A stretch of 64,000 nucleotides of DNA from Rickettsia endosymbiont of Cantharis rufa (GTDB taxonomy: Bacteria; Pseudomonadota; Alphaproteobacteria; Rickettsiales; Rickettsiaceae). Location: positions 496,001 through 560,000 of the forward strand of contig NZ_OZ032150.1 of NCBI RefSeq assembly GCF_964026445.1. Direction: 5' to 3'. The notes under the pieces were generated by a model. The model was not told the origin of the DNA, searched no databases, and saw only the letters and a list, made by a program, of their open reading frames with translations. How positions within the stretch are numbered: the stretch's first letter is position 1; each line of letters opens with the position of its first letter. The translations under genes were made by a program, and so were the position numbers. Positions 21,599-30,082 of the stretch are shown here, in pieces.

Positions 21599-22352
21599 TA
21601 ATTTTTCTAGAAAATAGATCAATAACAGTTGCTAAATATAGCCAGCCTTCACCAGTTGGCACATAGGTTATGTCTCCAACCCAATAACAATTAGCAGCAT
21701 AAACTGTAAACTCTCTATTTAATAAATTAGGAGCAATTTGCTTATTATGATTAGAGTCAGTAATGGCTTTAAATTTACGTTTAGTTTTACATAGCAAATT
21801 AGCTTCTTTTATTAGTCTTGCAATGCGTCTCCTACTAGCAGTTATATCTTGCCGTGATAGTTCCTTTTTAATAGGTCTAGTTCCATAATTACCTCTACCT
21901 TCTTTAAAGATAATTTCAATTCTGTTTGTTAATTCATTACCTTCTTTAACCCTATTACATCCAAGATTATTTAACCATTCATAATAACCATTACGTGATA
22001 CTTTCATAAATTTACACATAGCAGAAATGGAAAAATTACCTCTGTTTTCCTTTATCCATGCGTACCTTATTGGGATTCTTTTGCAAAGTACGCGGCAGCC
22101 TTTTTAATAGATCACGTTCTTGTGTTACTCTATCTAGTTCTTCTTCAATCTCCTTAATTCATCATACAGATGTTCTTCATATCTCATTACTTCCTTGAGT
22201 TTTGAATGTTTATTAACCCAATTATATAGACTATACTTCGTAATTCCTAGTTCTCTAGCTGTTTGAGCAAAAGGTTGCTTAGACTCAATAGCTAATCTAA
22301 TCGCTGATTCTTTAAATTCAGCTGGATATATCTTTGGCTCTATATCCGGCAT
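21599..22352 (-). pseudogene. IS3-family (IS150-like) transposase remnant, cut by IS1-like copy 1
   Basis: Reading on the minus strand: OrfA starts at 22352 (AEFKESAIRLAIESKQPFAQ, helix-turn-helix) and shifts frame near 22134. The frame continues as ELDRVTQERDLLK, and OrfB begins at 22019 (MCKFMKVSRNGYYEWLN, KEGRGNYGTRPIKKEL, YWVGDITYVPTGEGWLYLAT). OrfB ends abruptly at VIDLFSRKI, exactly at the IS1-like terminal repeat, so the C-terminal half with the second catalytic aspartate and the glutamate is missing. Confidence 0.88.
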
Positions 22353-22415
22353 TTTTATCCCTACTGTTAATATCGTCTATTATTAACTTTCTGGAAAACT
22401 ATAGCTGCCATCACT

Positions 22416-22572
22416 ATGTCATTCCTGCGAAAGCAGGAATCCAGTACTTTTCGCTGTCATTCCCGCGCAGGCGGGAATCCAGAAAAATAAGTATAAATAC
22501 AGCAAATTCTTGAAATTAAAAGCTCGATGTATCTCGATTTATGCTGGATCCCCGCTTTCGCGGGGATGACAT
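22416..22572. repeat. RPE, CATTCCCGC type, with an extra half copy
   Basis: A short left end (TGTCATTCCTGCGAAAGCAGG) at 22416-22442 is followed by a complete element from about 22453 (TGTCATTCCCGCGCAGGCGG) to 22572 (CCGCTTTCGCGGGGATGACA) with the core TTCTTGAAATTAAAAGCTCG. A fragment of the GACCACGGCATCCAG type follows at 22608-22640. Confidence 0.75.
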
Positions 22573-22664
22573 CGAGTAGATTTTTCGAGCCATGCAACAA
22601 GGTCGACTTGACCACGGCATCCAGTTTATAATACTAAAAACCATTAGTATTATATTATTTTTTG

Positions 22665-23240
22665 CTACTCTTGATGTACCTCGAGCATTTCTTTTCCAAG
22701 CATTTCACATGAATGTAAGGAACTATTCTGAATTGTCTCATAAGCTGGTGGAGCTGATGAAGTTATGTTATCAGTAGAAAAAACTTCATCTGTTTTATCA
22801 GGAGAATTATGATCTAAGGATTGAGTTTGTAATTGGTCAAGCTTATTAAGCTTTGTTAATCCTTTCAAAAAAACACTTACAACTTTTTTATCGTTTAGAG
22901 CAATATTTAAAGCTTCACTAATGCCGCTATTTTCTAATTTGACACCAGCTTCTCCTATTTTGCTAAAGTAATTTTTCAGTATCGTAGTATTTTGTGATTG
23001 AAGTATATTCATTAAGTGTGAATTTCCCCCAGAATCTTTATAATTAAGATCAAGCTTATCTGATGAAAGTAGTAGTTTTGCAGTTTTGTAAGAATTAGTT
23101 TGTAGTGCAGTTTTGAAAGCTTCATCTAGCTTTATATTTAAAGCGCTGTAAGAACGCATAGTAACAGCTAAATCGTGGCTATAAATAAGTTTATTGAAAA
23201 TGTACTTTGGTGCTGCTTTTAGTATGTTTAGTATTAGCAT
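22665..23240 (-). CDS. Small ankyrin-like protein with a C-terminal PPAY motif
   Basis: 191 residues, no signal peptide. The middle (EAFKTALQTNSYKTAKLLL, then DLNYKDSGGNSHLMNIL) resembles one or two degenerate ankyrin repeats. The C-terminal 50 residues are low-complexity and carry SAPPAYETIQ near 162-171. PPxY is the core ligand of WW domains such as those of host NEDD4-type ubiquitin ligases. A host-directed role is inference only. The frame is intact in the middle of a decayed zone, which favours an active gene. Confidence 0.55.
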   Translation of the reverse strand: MLILNILKAAPKYIFNKLIYSHDLAVTMRSYSALNIKLDEAFKTALQTNSYKTAKLLLSSDKLDLNYKDSGGNSHLMNILQSQNTTILKNYFSKIGEAGVKLENSGISEALNIALNDKKVVSVFLKGLTKLNKLDQLQTQSLDHNSPDKTDEVFSTDNITSSAPPAYETIQNSSLHSCEMLGKEMLEVHQE

Positions 23241-23384
23241 AACTTAATCCCTTAATATTGTTAACATTTATATAGTTAAATATTAAATATTTTTAACCAT
23301 ATAAATAAGCTCTAGTGGTATACATATAATGGATTTAAATGTCAATTAATTAGTTTATATTTTCACTATTTATAAAAATATTTA

Positions 23385-23413
23385 TTGATTTTTGTGCGCT
23401 AGCGGCGTACTAT
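23385..23413 (+). promoter_or_regulatory. Promoter of the toxin-antitoxin pair, near-leaderless
   Basis: TTGATT at 23385-23390 and TACTAT at 23408-23413 have a 17-base spacer. The ATG of the toxin is at 23421, only eight bases past the -10 box, so the message would begin at or just before the start codon. Confidence 0.45.
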
Positions 23414-23420
23414 TGCTTCT

Positions 23421-23786
23421 ATGAGCATAAAACTTATTACTGTTGTTGAGCTTCCTGAATTTCAAAAGTTTGCCAAAACTTCTCTAGATGAAAAAGAATG
23501 CATGGAAATAGTAAATTATATTGCTGCTAATCCTGAGCAGGGGGATATTATAAAGGGTGAGGGTGGAATAAGAAAATTGAGGTTTGCTCTAGGTAGTAAT
23601 AATAAAGGAAAAAGTGGCGGTATAAGGATAATTTATTTTTTCTATAATGAAAATATGCTGGTATTTTTAATAACCGGTCTTATAAAAAGTAAAGAAGAAA
23701 ACATTAGTCAGGATAGTTGTAATAAATTAAAAATACTCAGTGAAGGGCTGATAAAATTATATATGAATAGAGGTAAAAATGAATAA
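23421..23786 (+). CDS. HigB/RelE-family toxin of a type II toxin-antitoxin pair
   Basis: 121 residues. Features are VVELPEFQKFAKTSLDEKECMEIVNYIA at the N-terminus, IRKLRFALGSNNKGKSGGIRIIYFFY in the middle and VFLITGLIKSKEENIS at the end. This is the HigB-type RelE fold, expected to cleave mRNA on the ribosome. It overlaps the antitoxin start by eight bases (ATGAATAA), the usual coupling in toxin-first HigBA operons. The frame is intact. Confidence 0.8.
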   Translation: MSIKLITVVELPEFQKFAKTSLDEKECMEIVNYIAANPEQGDIIKGEGGIRKLRFALGSNNKGKSGGIRIIYFFYNENMLVFLITGLIKSKEENISQDSCNKLKILSEGLIKLYMNRGKNE

Positions 23787-24085
23787 TAAAAAACTTAATC
23801 AAACAGAGAAAAGTATATTAATAGGAATGCAAGAGGCATTATCATATGCTAAAGGTAAACTAAAAGTAAAAAAAGCATAGCATTTCATTACCTGATGTTG
23901 ATGTTCATGAGGCAAGAGAAAAATTGCAGTTAACCCAACAGCAATTTGCCATAACTTTCAGTATTAGCGTAGCAACCGTAAGAAACTGGGAACAAGGAAG
24001 AAGATTACCTACAGGAGCTGCAAAATTACTTCTTAAAATCATTGAAAAAGAACCGAATATTGTAAAACAAGTTTTGCGAGGATAA
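23779..24085 (+). pseudogene. HigA-type antitoxin, frameshifted at an A7 run
   Basis: From ATG 23779 the frame encodes MNNKKLNQTEKSILIGMQEA and stops at TAG 23878-23880. In the +1 frame from 23876 the rest of the gene is intact: SISLPDVDVHEAREKLQ, then an XRE/HTH domain (LTQQQFAITFSISVATVRNW, QGRRLPTGAAKLLL), ending at TAA 24085. Removing one A from the run of seven at 23868-23874 joins both parts into a roughly 101-residue protein. This is either a recent inactivating insertion or a gene read by slippage. Confidence 0.8.
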
Positions 24086-24087
24086 AA

Positions 24088-24729
24088 TCAGTCCTGAGTG
24101 ATTTCAGCGAGTCTAGTAAATAAAGCTTCAATCATATCCCAGCCTTTTCTTTGAATAGTGAGTAAAGAAGAGTCATTAATATTTATTCGTTTTAATAAAT
24201 CTATTCCCATTTGTTCATGTTCAGGATCAAGGTGCATATGTGTTTTGAAATGTTTTGATGCTCTATGATTAAGAAATATTGATCCTAGCTTTTCATAAAA
24301 TATAGTAGCACAAGACTCTATTACTAAATGGACCAGAACGGCTCTTTCGCCATCTCCAAGTGTCATCATTTTTAGCGTAAACCATGAACCTAAAGCCTCA
24401 AAAATAGAGTCTGAGGCTTCATCATTTTCTAGATTTTGTGATAATTCTACATTATGTCCAAATTCATCGGCGAGATGCTCCCACGCAAGTTGTTTAAATT
24501 CTTTTGTTTCTGAAAATACTACCCTTGCTAATACCATTTTCTGAAATTCGTCTGACCAAATCCAAAAATGTTTAAGAAATTTATTTTTTTGTAGGGTATT
24601 ATCTAACTTAATTTCAAAGAGTTTATTTTTTCTAAATTGTTTTTTATATGTTTCATTATCTAAAATTAAACGATCAATTACATTCATATAGTTAATATCA
24701 ATATCATGTATACTAAGATAGAACTTCAA
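24088..24729 (-). CDS. Heme-oxygenase-like diiron oxidase family protein (CADD/TenA-like fold)
   Basis: 213 residues, soluble and helical. HLADEFGHN (E89, H92), VIESCATIFYEKL (E138) and H164-x3-D168-x2-H171 (in FKTHMHLDPEHEQMG) fit the metal-ligand pattern of heme-oxygenase-like diiron oxidases, the superfamily of Chlamydia CADD, a p-aminobenzoate-forming enzyme. The substrate here is unknown; a pABA/folate role would be a hypothesis. It is convergent with the antitoxin, two bases apart. Confidence 0.65.
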   Translation of the reverse strand: MKFYLSIHDIDINYMNVIDRLILDNETYKKQFRKNKLFEIKLDNTLQKNKFLKHFWIWSDEFQKMVLARVVFSETKEFKQLAWEHLADEFGHNVELSQNLENDEASDSIFEALGSWFTLKMMTLGDGERAVLVHLVIESCATIFYEKLGSIFLNHRASKHFKTHMHLDPEHEQMGIDLLKRININDSSLLTIQRKGWDMIEALFTRLAEITQD

Positions 24730-24855
24730 AAATTGACTACGTCATCCTACAAGGACGAGGGTACTCACGTTATTATACGCTCCGTTCCTCGTCTTGTGGA
24801 TTCCTTGCTCTTTCCCCAGTTGATCTTCGTATACTGGTTTTTTTTCATCTACTTA
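24724..24855. repeat. RPE, TTGACTACGTCATCC type
   Basis: CAAAAATTGACTACGTCATC, a TATACGCTCCGTTCCTCGTC block, GGATTCCTTGCTCTTT and a GATCTTCGTATAC end. The same blocks occur at 30.1 and 38.0 kb in the same order. It lies at the 5' end of the heme-oxygenase-like gene. Confidence 0.7.
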
Positions 24856-24945
24856 AAATATATATTAATATTAATCTAGAATCGTTGTCACTAATTATTA
24901 ATGTTTACCTACCAATTTTTAAAACCATATGTGTATTTATAACCA

Positions 24946-25840
24946 AACCTCTATAAAGCAGTTACAATAAGATGGAGTAATTAAAATAAATCATTGTAAT
25001 AACATATTCAGTAGACTTTAGAAAGAAAGTTTCAGCAATCAAGAAAAAAAAGAAGATGAGTTTTGCATCAATATCAAAACGTTTTGGAATAGGAAAGAAT
25101 AGAGTATTTGTATGGACAAAAAGAATATCGCCCTTAAGAAGTAGAAATAAAGATTCAACAAAAATACCGCTTGATAGATTGAAGGTAGGCGTAGAGCAAT
25201 ATAGTGATGCATACCAATATGAAAGGGCTGAGCGGTTAGGAGTTAGTAAATCAGGGATACATAAAGCATTAAATAAGTTAAATATTACGTATAAAAAAAG
25301 CTTTAAGACATCCGAAGGCAAAAGAAGAAGAGAGGCTAGAATTTCAGCATAAGATCAAAAAGTATAAAGCGGAAGAGAAAGTGATCGTATTTACCGATGA
25401 GAGCTGTTTTGTCCGTAGTGCTCCTAGGACCCATGGGTATTCAGTAAAAGGTCAGAGATGTTATGGTATCCATGATTGGCATCCGTCAAAAAGAACTAAT
25501 GTTATAGGGGCGTTAATAGATAAATCATTGCTGACTGTGTCAATTTTTGAATGCAATGTTAATACTGCTATTTTTAACGCTTGGGTAGAACAGGATTTAA
25601 TACCTAAATTACCCCATAATTCAGTAGTTGTAATGGATAATGCAAGTTTTCATAAAAGTCCAAATTTAAAAATTATGATAGAAAAAGCCGGTCATATATT
25701 AGAGTACTTACCGCCTTATTCCCCTGATCTAAATCCCATTGAACCAGAATAGTTTTAAGCTAAATCTAGGAGAAGAAAATATCTCTGTGATGTAGACACG
25801 CTTTTCGAAAAGTACATGACGTAACTGTTTTATAGAGGCT
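24946..25840 (+). mobile_element. IS630-family insertion sequence
   Basis: Bounded by 20-bp inverted repeats: AACCTCTATAAAGCAGTTAC at 24946-24965 and GTAACTGTTTTATAGAGGCT at 25821-25840 (18 of 20 match). It encloses one transposase reading frame. Its right end touches the stop codon of the traX-like gene. Confidence 0.85.
24990..25824 (+). pseudogene. IS630-family transposase, broken
   Basis: The N-terminal half (TYSVDFRKKVSAIKK..., FASISKRFGIGKNRVFVWTK) has no ATG until 25056. A frame change near 25305 leads into HPKAKEEERLEFQHKIKKYK and the DDE core: DESCF near 25396, VMDNASFHKS, and YLPPYSPDLNPIEPE. Then TAG and TAA replace what look like TGG and CAA codons (25750 and 25756), and the C-terminus (AKSRRRKYLCDVDTLFEKYM) continues in the same frame to TAA 25824. 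The catalytic residues are present, but the frame is not continuous. Confidence 0.85.
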
Positions 25841-26568
25841 TAGCTATATATAAATATAAATTGTAAAATCATAATTTGGATGCAATAGATATATAAAACA
25901 TTACGGCTTACCCATTTTAAATTTATAGCTATTTTTTGTGGATAATCCTTTATTATTAATATATATGTAACTGTTAAGAGGATTAGGTCTAAAATTAACT
26001 CAGTATTTGAAAAATTAAAATCACTAAAAGGAATTGCAAGAGTGAAAATGGTGGAATGCACGACAGAAGTAAAAATTGTTATAAAACAACAAAGCTTTAA
26101 GTTTGCCGGCTCATGCTTTGTAATAAATCCAAGTATCATTATAGCAATTACAAGAGTACCGTAGTCAATCAAAGCCCAGCTAATATAAAACAATATTGTC
26201 ATTATAATCACATGACAATAGCCGCTATAGAAAAAGCGAGTTAAAGACTTGTGGAAATAATAAATGTAACATTGACCTAAATAGATAGATATTAGAATAT
26301 TTGTAGTAATAAATTGTTTAAACAATATTGTAGTATATATTTGTAGCAAAACACCGAGTATTATTATTCTAGTTTTTGGCTTATCATGAAAATTATAACC
26401 GGCAAAAAAGCAGAAAACCGGCATAGCTGTGCGACCTATGATCCGCATAATCGTTAATTCAGGATATAGATATAAACCCATATGATCAATGACCATAGCC
26501 ATAATAGCTAAGGTTTTTAGCAGATCCTGATAGTTTGACTTATTTCTTGTTATAACCATAATTACCAA
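25840..26568 (-). CDS. TraX-family membrane protein
   Basis: 242 residues with about eight hydrophobic segments. The N-terminal block LLKTLAIMAMVIDHMGLYLYPE and the IIGRTAMPVFCFFAGYNF block are the hallmark of TraX-like acyltransferase-related proteins (TraX acetylates F pilin). No conjugation genes lie nearby, so the role here is unknown. It overlaps the end of murJ by 29 bases and may be translated with it. Confidence 0.75.
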   Translation of the reverse strand: MVIMVITRNKSNYQDLLKTLAIMAMVIDHMGLYLYPELTIMRIIGRTAMPVFCFFAGYNFHDKPKTRIIILGVLLQIYTTILFKQFITTNILISIYLGQCYIYYFHKSLTRFFYSGYCHVIIMTILFYISWALIDYGTLVIAIMILGFITKHEPANLKLCCFITIFTSVVHSTIFTLAIPFSDFNFSNTELILDLILLTVTYILIIKDYPQKIAINLKWVSRNVLYIYCIQIMILQFIFIYS

Positions 26569-28207
26569 GTTTTAATAAATATGCCGTGCCGAAAAATGCT
26601 CCCATTCCAACTGCAATTGTACTGCCTAGCATGCAGACTTTAATCAGTAAATATTCCGAATAAAAATATTCTAAACAATAATGCTTTATTAAAGTAATTA
26701 TAATAGACATTATTATGCAGCTTAATAAAATTTTACCGCAAAAAAGTTTTATTCCGTCTTCTATATGTAGTTTATTTTGTTCTGTAATATAGCTATATAA
26801 TAAACCTAGATTATACCATGCTGCAATAGATGTACCAATCGCAATGCCGATATGCTTTAAAGAATCCATTAGCAGCAAATTCATACCGGTATTAATTATA
26901 ATTGAAAATAAAGTAATTTTGAGGGGCGTTTTAGTATCACCGTTAGCATAAAAAATAGGAGTTAAGATTTTTGCCAAAATAAAAGCAGGAAGTCCAAGAG
27001 CAAACGCAGAAATGGCTTCGGCTGTATTTGTAGTATCTTGGCTTGTGAAAACACCTCTTTCATATATTATGTTAATGATAGGATGAGATAGAATTATAAT
27101 ACCGAATGTAGCAGGTAGTGATAACAATAATCCCGTTCTAATAGCATTATTCTGTATTTTTTTTGCAGCTACTAGATCATTTGATCCATAGATTTTTGAC
27201 AGCTCTGGTAGCAATATAGTAGAGAAGCTAGTACCTATTATTGATAAAGGAAATTGATATATTCGGTCGGCGTAAGATAATATCGAAATTGCACCTTCAA
27301 TAAAGCTAGCAATAGATTGGGATATGAAAAGGTTTAATTGCTGTACGCCGGAGCTAATGGTCGCCGGTCCCATACTAATCAAAAGCTTTTTTACGTCAGG
27401 GTCGCTTGTGTTAAAAATTATCGGAAAGTTTAAATTTACTCTTTTCACGCAGACAAACATAAAAGAGACTTGTAATATTCCGGCAATTATTAAAGATAGG
27501 CTGATTGAGATAGGAGCTTCTATGTAATTATCAAACATTAAAGTAAAAATTATTACACACGCGCTTAAAATAACTGGTGAAAAAGCAAATGCGGCAAATT
27601 TCTTTACGGAGTTTAATATTCCTCCAAGTAGAGCCGTTAATGAAACAAATATTAAATAAGGTATAGTAATTCGGCATAAAAATACCGTAAGCTCAAACTT
27701 TTCTTTTTTACCGTGAAAACCAGGAGCAATAAACAGCATTAATTGCGGCATAAAAATTTGCATTAATGCCACTATGATTATTAATGTCAGAAGTAGAAGA
27801 GTAAATACCTCGCCTGAAAAATTATTAGCAGCTTTTTTAGAGATCAGCATTTTTTCATTGTAAATAGGAATGAATACGCTTGATAATGCACCTTCTGCAA
27901 AAATTCTTCTAAATAGATTTGGTAATTTGAAAGCAACATTAATACTATCACCCATAAGTGTAGAGCCAAACAATGATGCAATGAATTGCTCACGTACTAA
28001 GCCAAATATACGAGAAATTAATGTAAAGAAAGCTACTATGATTCCTGAACGAAATAATTGATTTCCTGCATAACTTGCTTCTAGAGGTAATTTGTGCGTC
28101 AATCCGGTACTCGCATCCTCACATACTAAAGTGTACGCTGCGGTGCGGGGTGAAGTGTCTCCTTCAAATTCCTCTCTATTAGTTGCGTTATGTAAGAATT
28201 CAGTCAC
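26540..28207 (-). CDS. murJ: Lipid II flippase MurJ (MviN) with RPE-derived N-terminus
   Basis: 555 residues with about 14 hydrophobic segments; it flips lipid II across the inner membrane. The conserved core starts LFRSGIIVAFFTLISRIFGL near residue 51, with NVAFKLPNLFRRIFAEGALSSVF as the MOP-family signature. The first 50 residues are a short peptide (MTEFLHNATNREEFE) followed by an RPE-encoded segment, so the element lies in frame between the apparent start and the first membrane helix. No internal ATG near residue 50 gives a shorter start, so the extension is probably translated. Confidence 0.93.
   Translation of the reverse strand: MTEFLHNATNREEFEGDTSPRTAAYTLVCEDASTGLTHKLPLEASYAGNQLFRSGIIVAFFTLISRIFGLVREQFIASLFGSTLMGDSINVAFKLPNLFRRIFAEGALSSVFIPIYNEKMLISKKAANNFSGEVFTLLLLTLIIIVALMQIFMPQLMLFIAPGFHGKKEKFELTVFLCRITIPYLIFVSLTALLGGILNSVKKFAAFAFSPVILSACVIIFTLMFDNYIEAPISISLSLIIAGILQVSFMFVCVKRVNLNFPIIFNTSDPDVKKLLISMGPATISSGVQQLNLFISQSIASFIEGAISILSYADRIYQFPLSIIGTSFSTILLPELSKIYGSNDLVAAKKIQNNAIRTGLLLSLPATFGIIILSHPIINIIYERGVFTSQDTTNTAEAISAFALGLPAFILAKILTPIFYANGDTKTPLKITLFSIIINTGMNLLLMDSLKHIGIAIGTSIAAWYNLGLLYSYITEQNKLHIEDGIKLFCGKILLSCIIMSIIITLIKHYCLEYFYSEYLLIKVCMLGSTIAVGMGAFFGTAYLLKLGNYGYNKK
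28066..28192 (-). repeat. RPE in frame at the N-terminus of murJ
   Basis: It encodes GDTSPRTAAYTLVCEDAST and LTHKLPLEASYAG. It shares peptide and DNA sequence with the element in the rhodanese gene at 4338-4443. Confidence 0.85.
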
Positions 28208-28294
28208 TGTTCATTTTTTATCTTAAATTTTCCTGATGTCATTCCCGCTTTCCCGGGAATTACATAGAAAGCCAAACAGCAATGCTTATAAATA

Positions 28295-28834
28295 CTAATT
28301 TTTACAACTTGCTATTATAGCCCCATCTATCCCTTCATTAATCAAGCTATCAGCCTTTGCTTTATTTTCCCAGCCTGTAACTTTAGTCCATTTACCTTTC
28401 TCTAAATCTTTATAATGCTCAAAGAAATGAACGATACGTTTCTTGAGCATTTCACATAGATCATCTAGCTCTTTGATATGATCGAAAGTAATATCAAGCT
28501 TTGAGATTGGTACTGCGATAATCTTCTCATCAAGTCCTGATTCGTCTTCCATCATTAATACGCCGACTGCTCGGCATTTTATAACCGACCCAGGTACTAC
28601 CGGATGATGAGCTACGACAAGTACGTCTACCGGATCACCGTCATTTGAAAGAGTATGAGGAATAAAACCGTAATTACACGGATAGCTCATGCTAGTTTGC
28701 ATAAAGCGATCAACAAAAACCGCCCCTGATTCTTTGTCAAATTCGTACTTGATTGGACAGCTATTCATCGGAATTTCGATAATTACGTTTATTTCGTCAT
28801 TATTTGTTTTTGCTTTGATTTTATCTATGAACAT
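28295..28834 (-). CDS. ppa: Inorganic pyrophosphatase
   Basis: 179 residues from ATG 28834 ([11 protein letters not shown]). It hydrolyses pyrophosphate to phosphate in the cytoplasm. The family I active-site pattern DGDPVDVLV is near residues 62-70, with [13 protein letters not shown] before it and the substrate block [14 protein letters not shown] near the end. A 13-codon longer reading (from 28873) overlaps an RPE and is not credible. Confidence 0.95.
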   Translation of the reverse strand: MFIDKIKAKTNNDEINVIIEIPMNSCPIKYEFDKESGAVFVDRFMQTSMSYPCNYGFIPHTLSNDGDPVDVLVVAHHPVVPGSVIKCRAVGVLMMEDESGLDEKIIAVPISKLDITFDHIKELDDLCEMLKKRIVHFFEHYKDLEKGKWTKVTGWENKAKADSLINEGIDGAIIASCKN

Positions 28835-28855
28835 GTGTTTTGTTTTGTTTTTATC

Positions 28856-28960
28856 ATGCCGTGGCTTGACCACGGCATCCAGTTAAAAATATTGAAACAA
28901 CTTGTGTTTTAAGTTGTTTTTATGGATACCGTGGTCAAGCCACGGTATGACACCTAGTGC
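28856..28960. repeat. RPE, GTGGTCAAGCCAC type
   Basis: TGCCGTGGCTTGACCACGGC and TACCGTGGTCAAGCCACGGT face each other across a core of ATCCAGTTAAAAATATTGAA. It lies between ppa and ccmE and produces the false N-terminal extension of ppa. Confidence 0.8.
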
Positions 28961-28961
28961 T

Positions 28962-29348
28962 TTAACTCGGAGGTCTATAATTCTCATCATGTTTTGCTAG
29001 TAACTGTCTTGCTATAAATTTTCCATCCGATAATTGTCCGATAGCAATAATTCCCTGTTCTTCACGAAATAGAGCAGGGAGTACACCTTGATATAATATC
29101 TCTAAATCCTTAATATTGTCGGTAATAACAAAACTTACCTTATCAGCGGCAATTTTAGTTATTGAGTCTGTTTTAACAAGCCCACCAACTCTCAATTCCT
29201 TACCCTGTTCTATTTCATTAATTTTTGACGGTGGCAAAAAAAATACTATATTATTCTCTAAATTATAAAGTATTATACTAATTCCAAGGGCTGCTGAGCA
29301 GAAACAAATAATTATTGTTATTAATCTATTTCTTACTCTCTTTTGCAT
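28962..29348 (-). CDS. ccmE: Cytochrome c maturation heme chaperone CcmE
   Basis: 128 residues. One N-terminal membrane segment ([19 protein letters not shown]), then a periplasmic OB-fold domain. The heme-attachment site is in [12 protein letters not shown], with histidine about 120 and tyrosine about 124. It receives heme from the CcmABCD transporter and passes it to CcmF/H. The start is the ATG at 29348; a TTG one codon earlier is possible. It overlaps ccmD by 23 bases. Confidence 0.92.
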   Translation of the reverse strand: MQKRVRNRLITIIICFCSAALGISIILYNLENNIVFFLPPSKINEIEQGKELRVGGLVKTDSITKIAADKVSFVITDNIKDLEILYQGVLPALFREEQGIIAIGQLSDGKFIARQLLAKHDENYRPPS

Positions 29349-29457
29349 CAAATTTTTCTTGCTTTCTCAATAATCTATAATTTAAAAAACTTACTATTAA
29401 CAATATCGTTAAGGCCAAAAAGGTAAATAAATATGCTACCGATATATAATTATTCAT
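29326..29457 (-). CDS. ccmD: Heme exporter protein CcmD (43 residues)
   Basis: A short frame from ATG 29457 to TAG 29326. It has one membrane segment ([19 protein letters not shown]) followed by a basic tail ([18 protein letters not shown]), the architecture of CcmD, which helps release holo-CcmE from CcmC. The overlap with the ccmE start and with the end of the upstream sco gene (8 bases) supports translation as part of one message. Confidence 0.8.
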   Translation of the reverse strand: MNNYISVAYLFTFLALTILLIVSFLNYRLLRKQEKFDAKESKK

Positions 29458-30067
29458 TTCTCAAAAATTCCATAATCTCCTTAGGCGAAGAATCTAAATA
29501 GAAATGTTTCAGATATTTTCCGTTCGCATCCATTAAATAGGTAAAAGATGAATGATCGAGCATATAGTTTGGGTCGTCATCGTCACTATTTACACGAGCA
29601 TAGAAAACCTTGAATTTATCAGTTACATCTTTTATTTGCTCCTCATTACCGGTAAGACCTATAAATTTGGGATGAAAATGTTTTAAATATTCTTTAAGTA
29701 CTATAGGAGTATCACGTTTTGGGTCAATAGTAACAAAAACAGGTACGAGATCTATTCTATGTTTACCTAAAATTTCTACAATCCCTGTCATTTTATTTAG
29801 AGAAGTCGGGCATATGTCAGGACAAGAGGTAAATCCAAAGTAAATGAGACTTAAATTACCCTTTAATCTGTCACTGCTAAATACCTCATTGTTTTGATCT
29901 ATTAATTCAAAATCACCACCGATTTTTACGTTATCTTCGTAAATATTAACTTGACCGGCAAGTGGTTTGTCGGGAGTTTTTAAAGATAGCAATAAATATA
30001 ATGCTCCTACTCCTATTAATAAGCTAATTACTATAATTATTTTTATTACATTTGACTGCATTTTCAT
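29450..30067 (-). CDS. SCO1/SenC-type copper chaperone
   Basis: 205 residues. It has an N-terminal membrane anchor ([21 protein letters not shown]), then a thioredoxin-like domain with the copper-binding C82-x3-C86 ([12 protein letters not shown]) and distal H172 (LDHSSFTYL). It delivers copper to the CuA centre of cytochrome c oxidase subunit II. It is followed by ccmD and ccmE, so this small operon joins oxidase and cytochrome c assembly. Confidence 0.93.
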   Translation of the reverse strand: MKMQSNVIKIIIVISLLIGVGALYLLLSLKTPDKPLAGQVNIYEDNVKIGGDFELIDQNNEVFSSDRLKGNLSLIYFGFTSCPDICPTSLNKMTGIVEILGKHRIDLVPVFVTIDPKRDTPIVLKEYLKHFHPKFIGLTGNEEQIKDVTDKFKVFYARVNSDDDDPNYMLDHSSFTYLMDANGKYLKHFYLDSSPKEIMEFLRNE

Positions 30068-30082
30068 AAATATACTCGTTGA

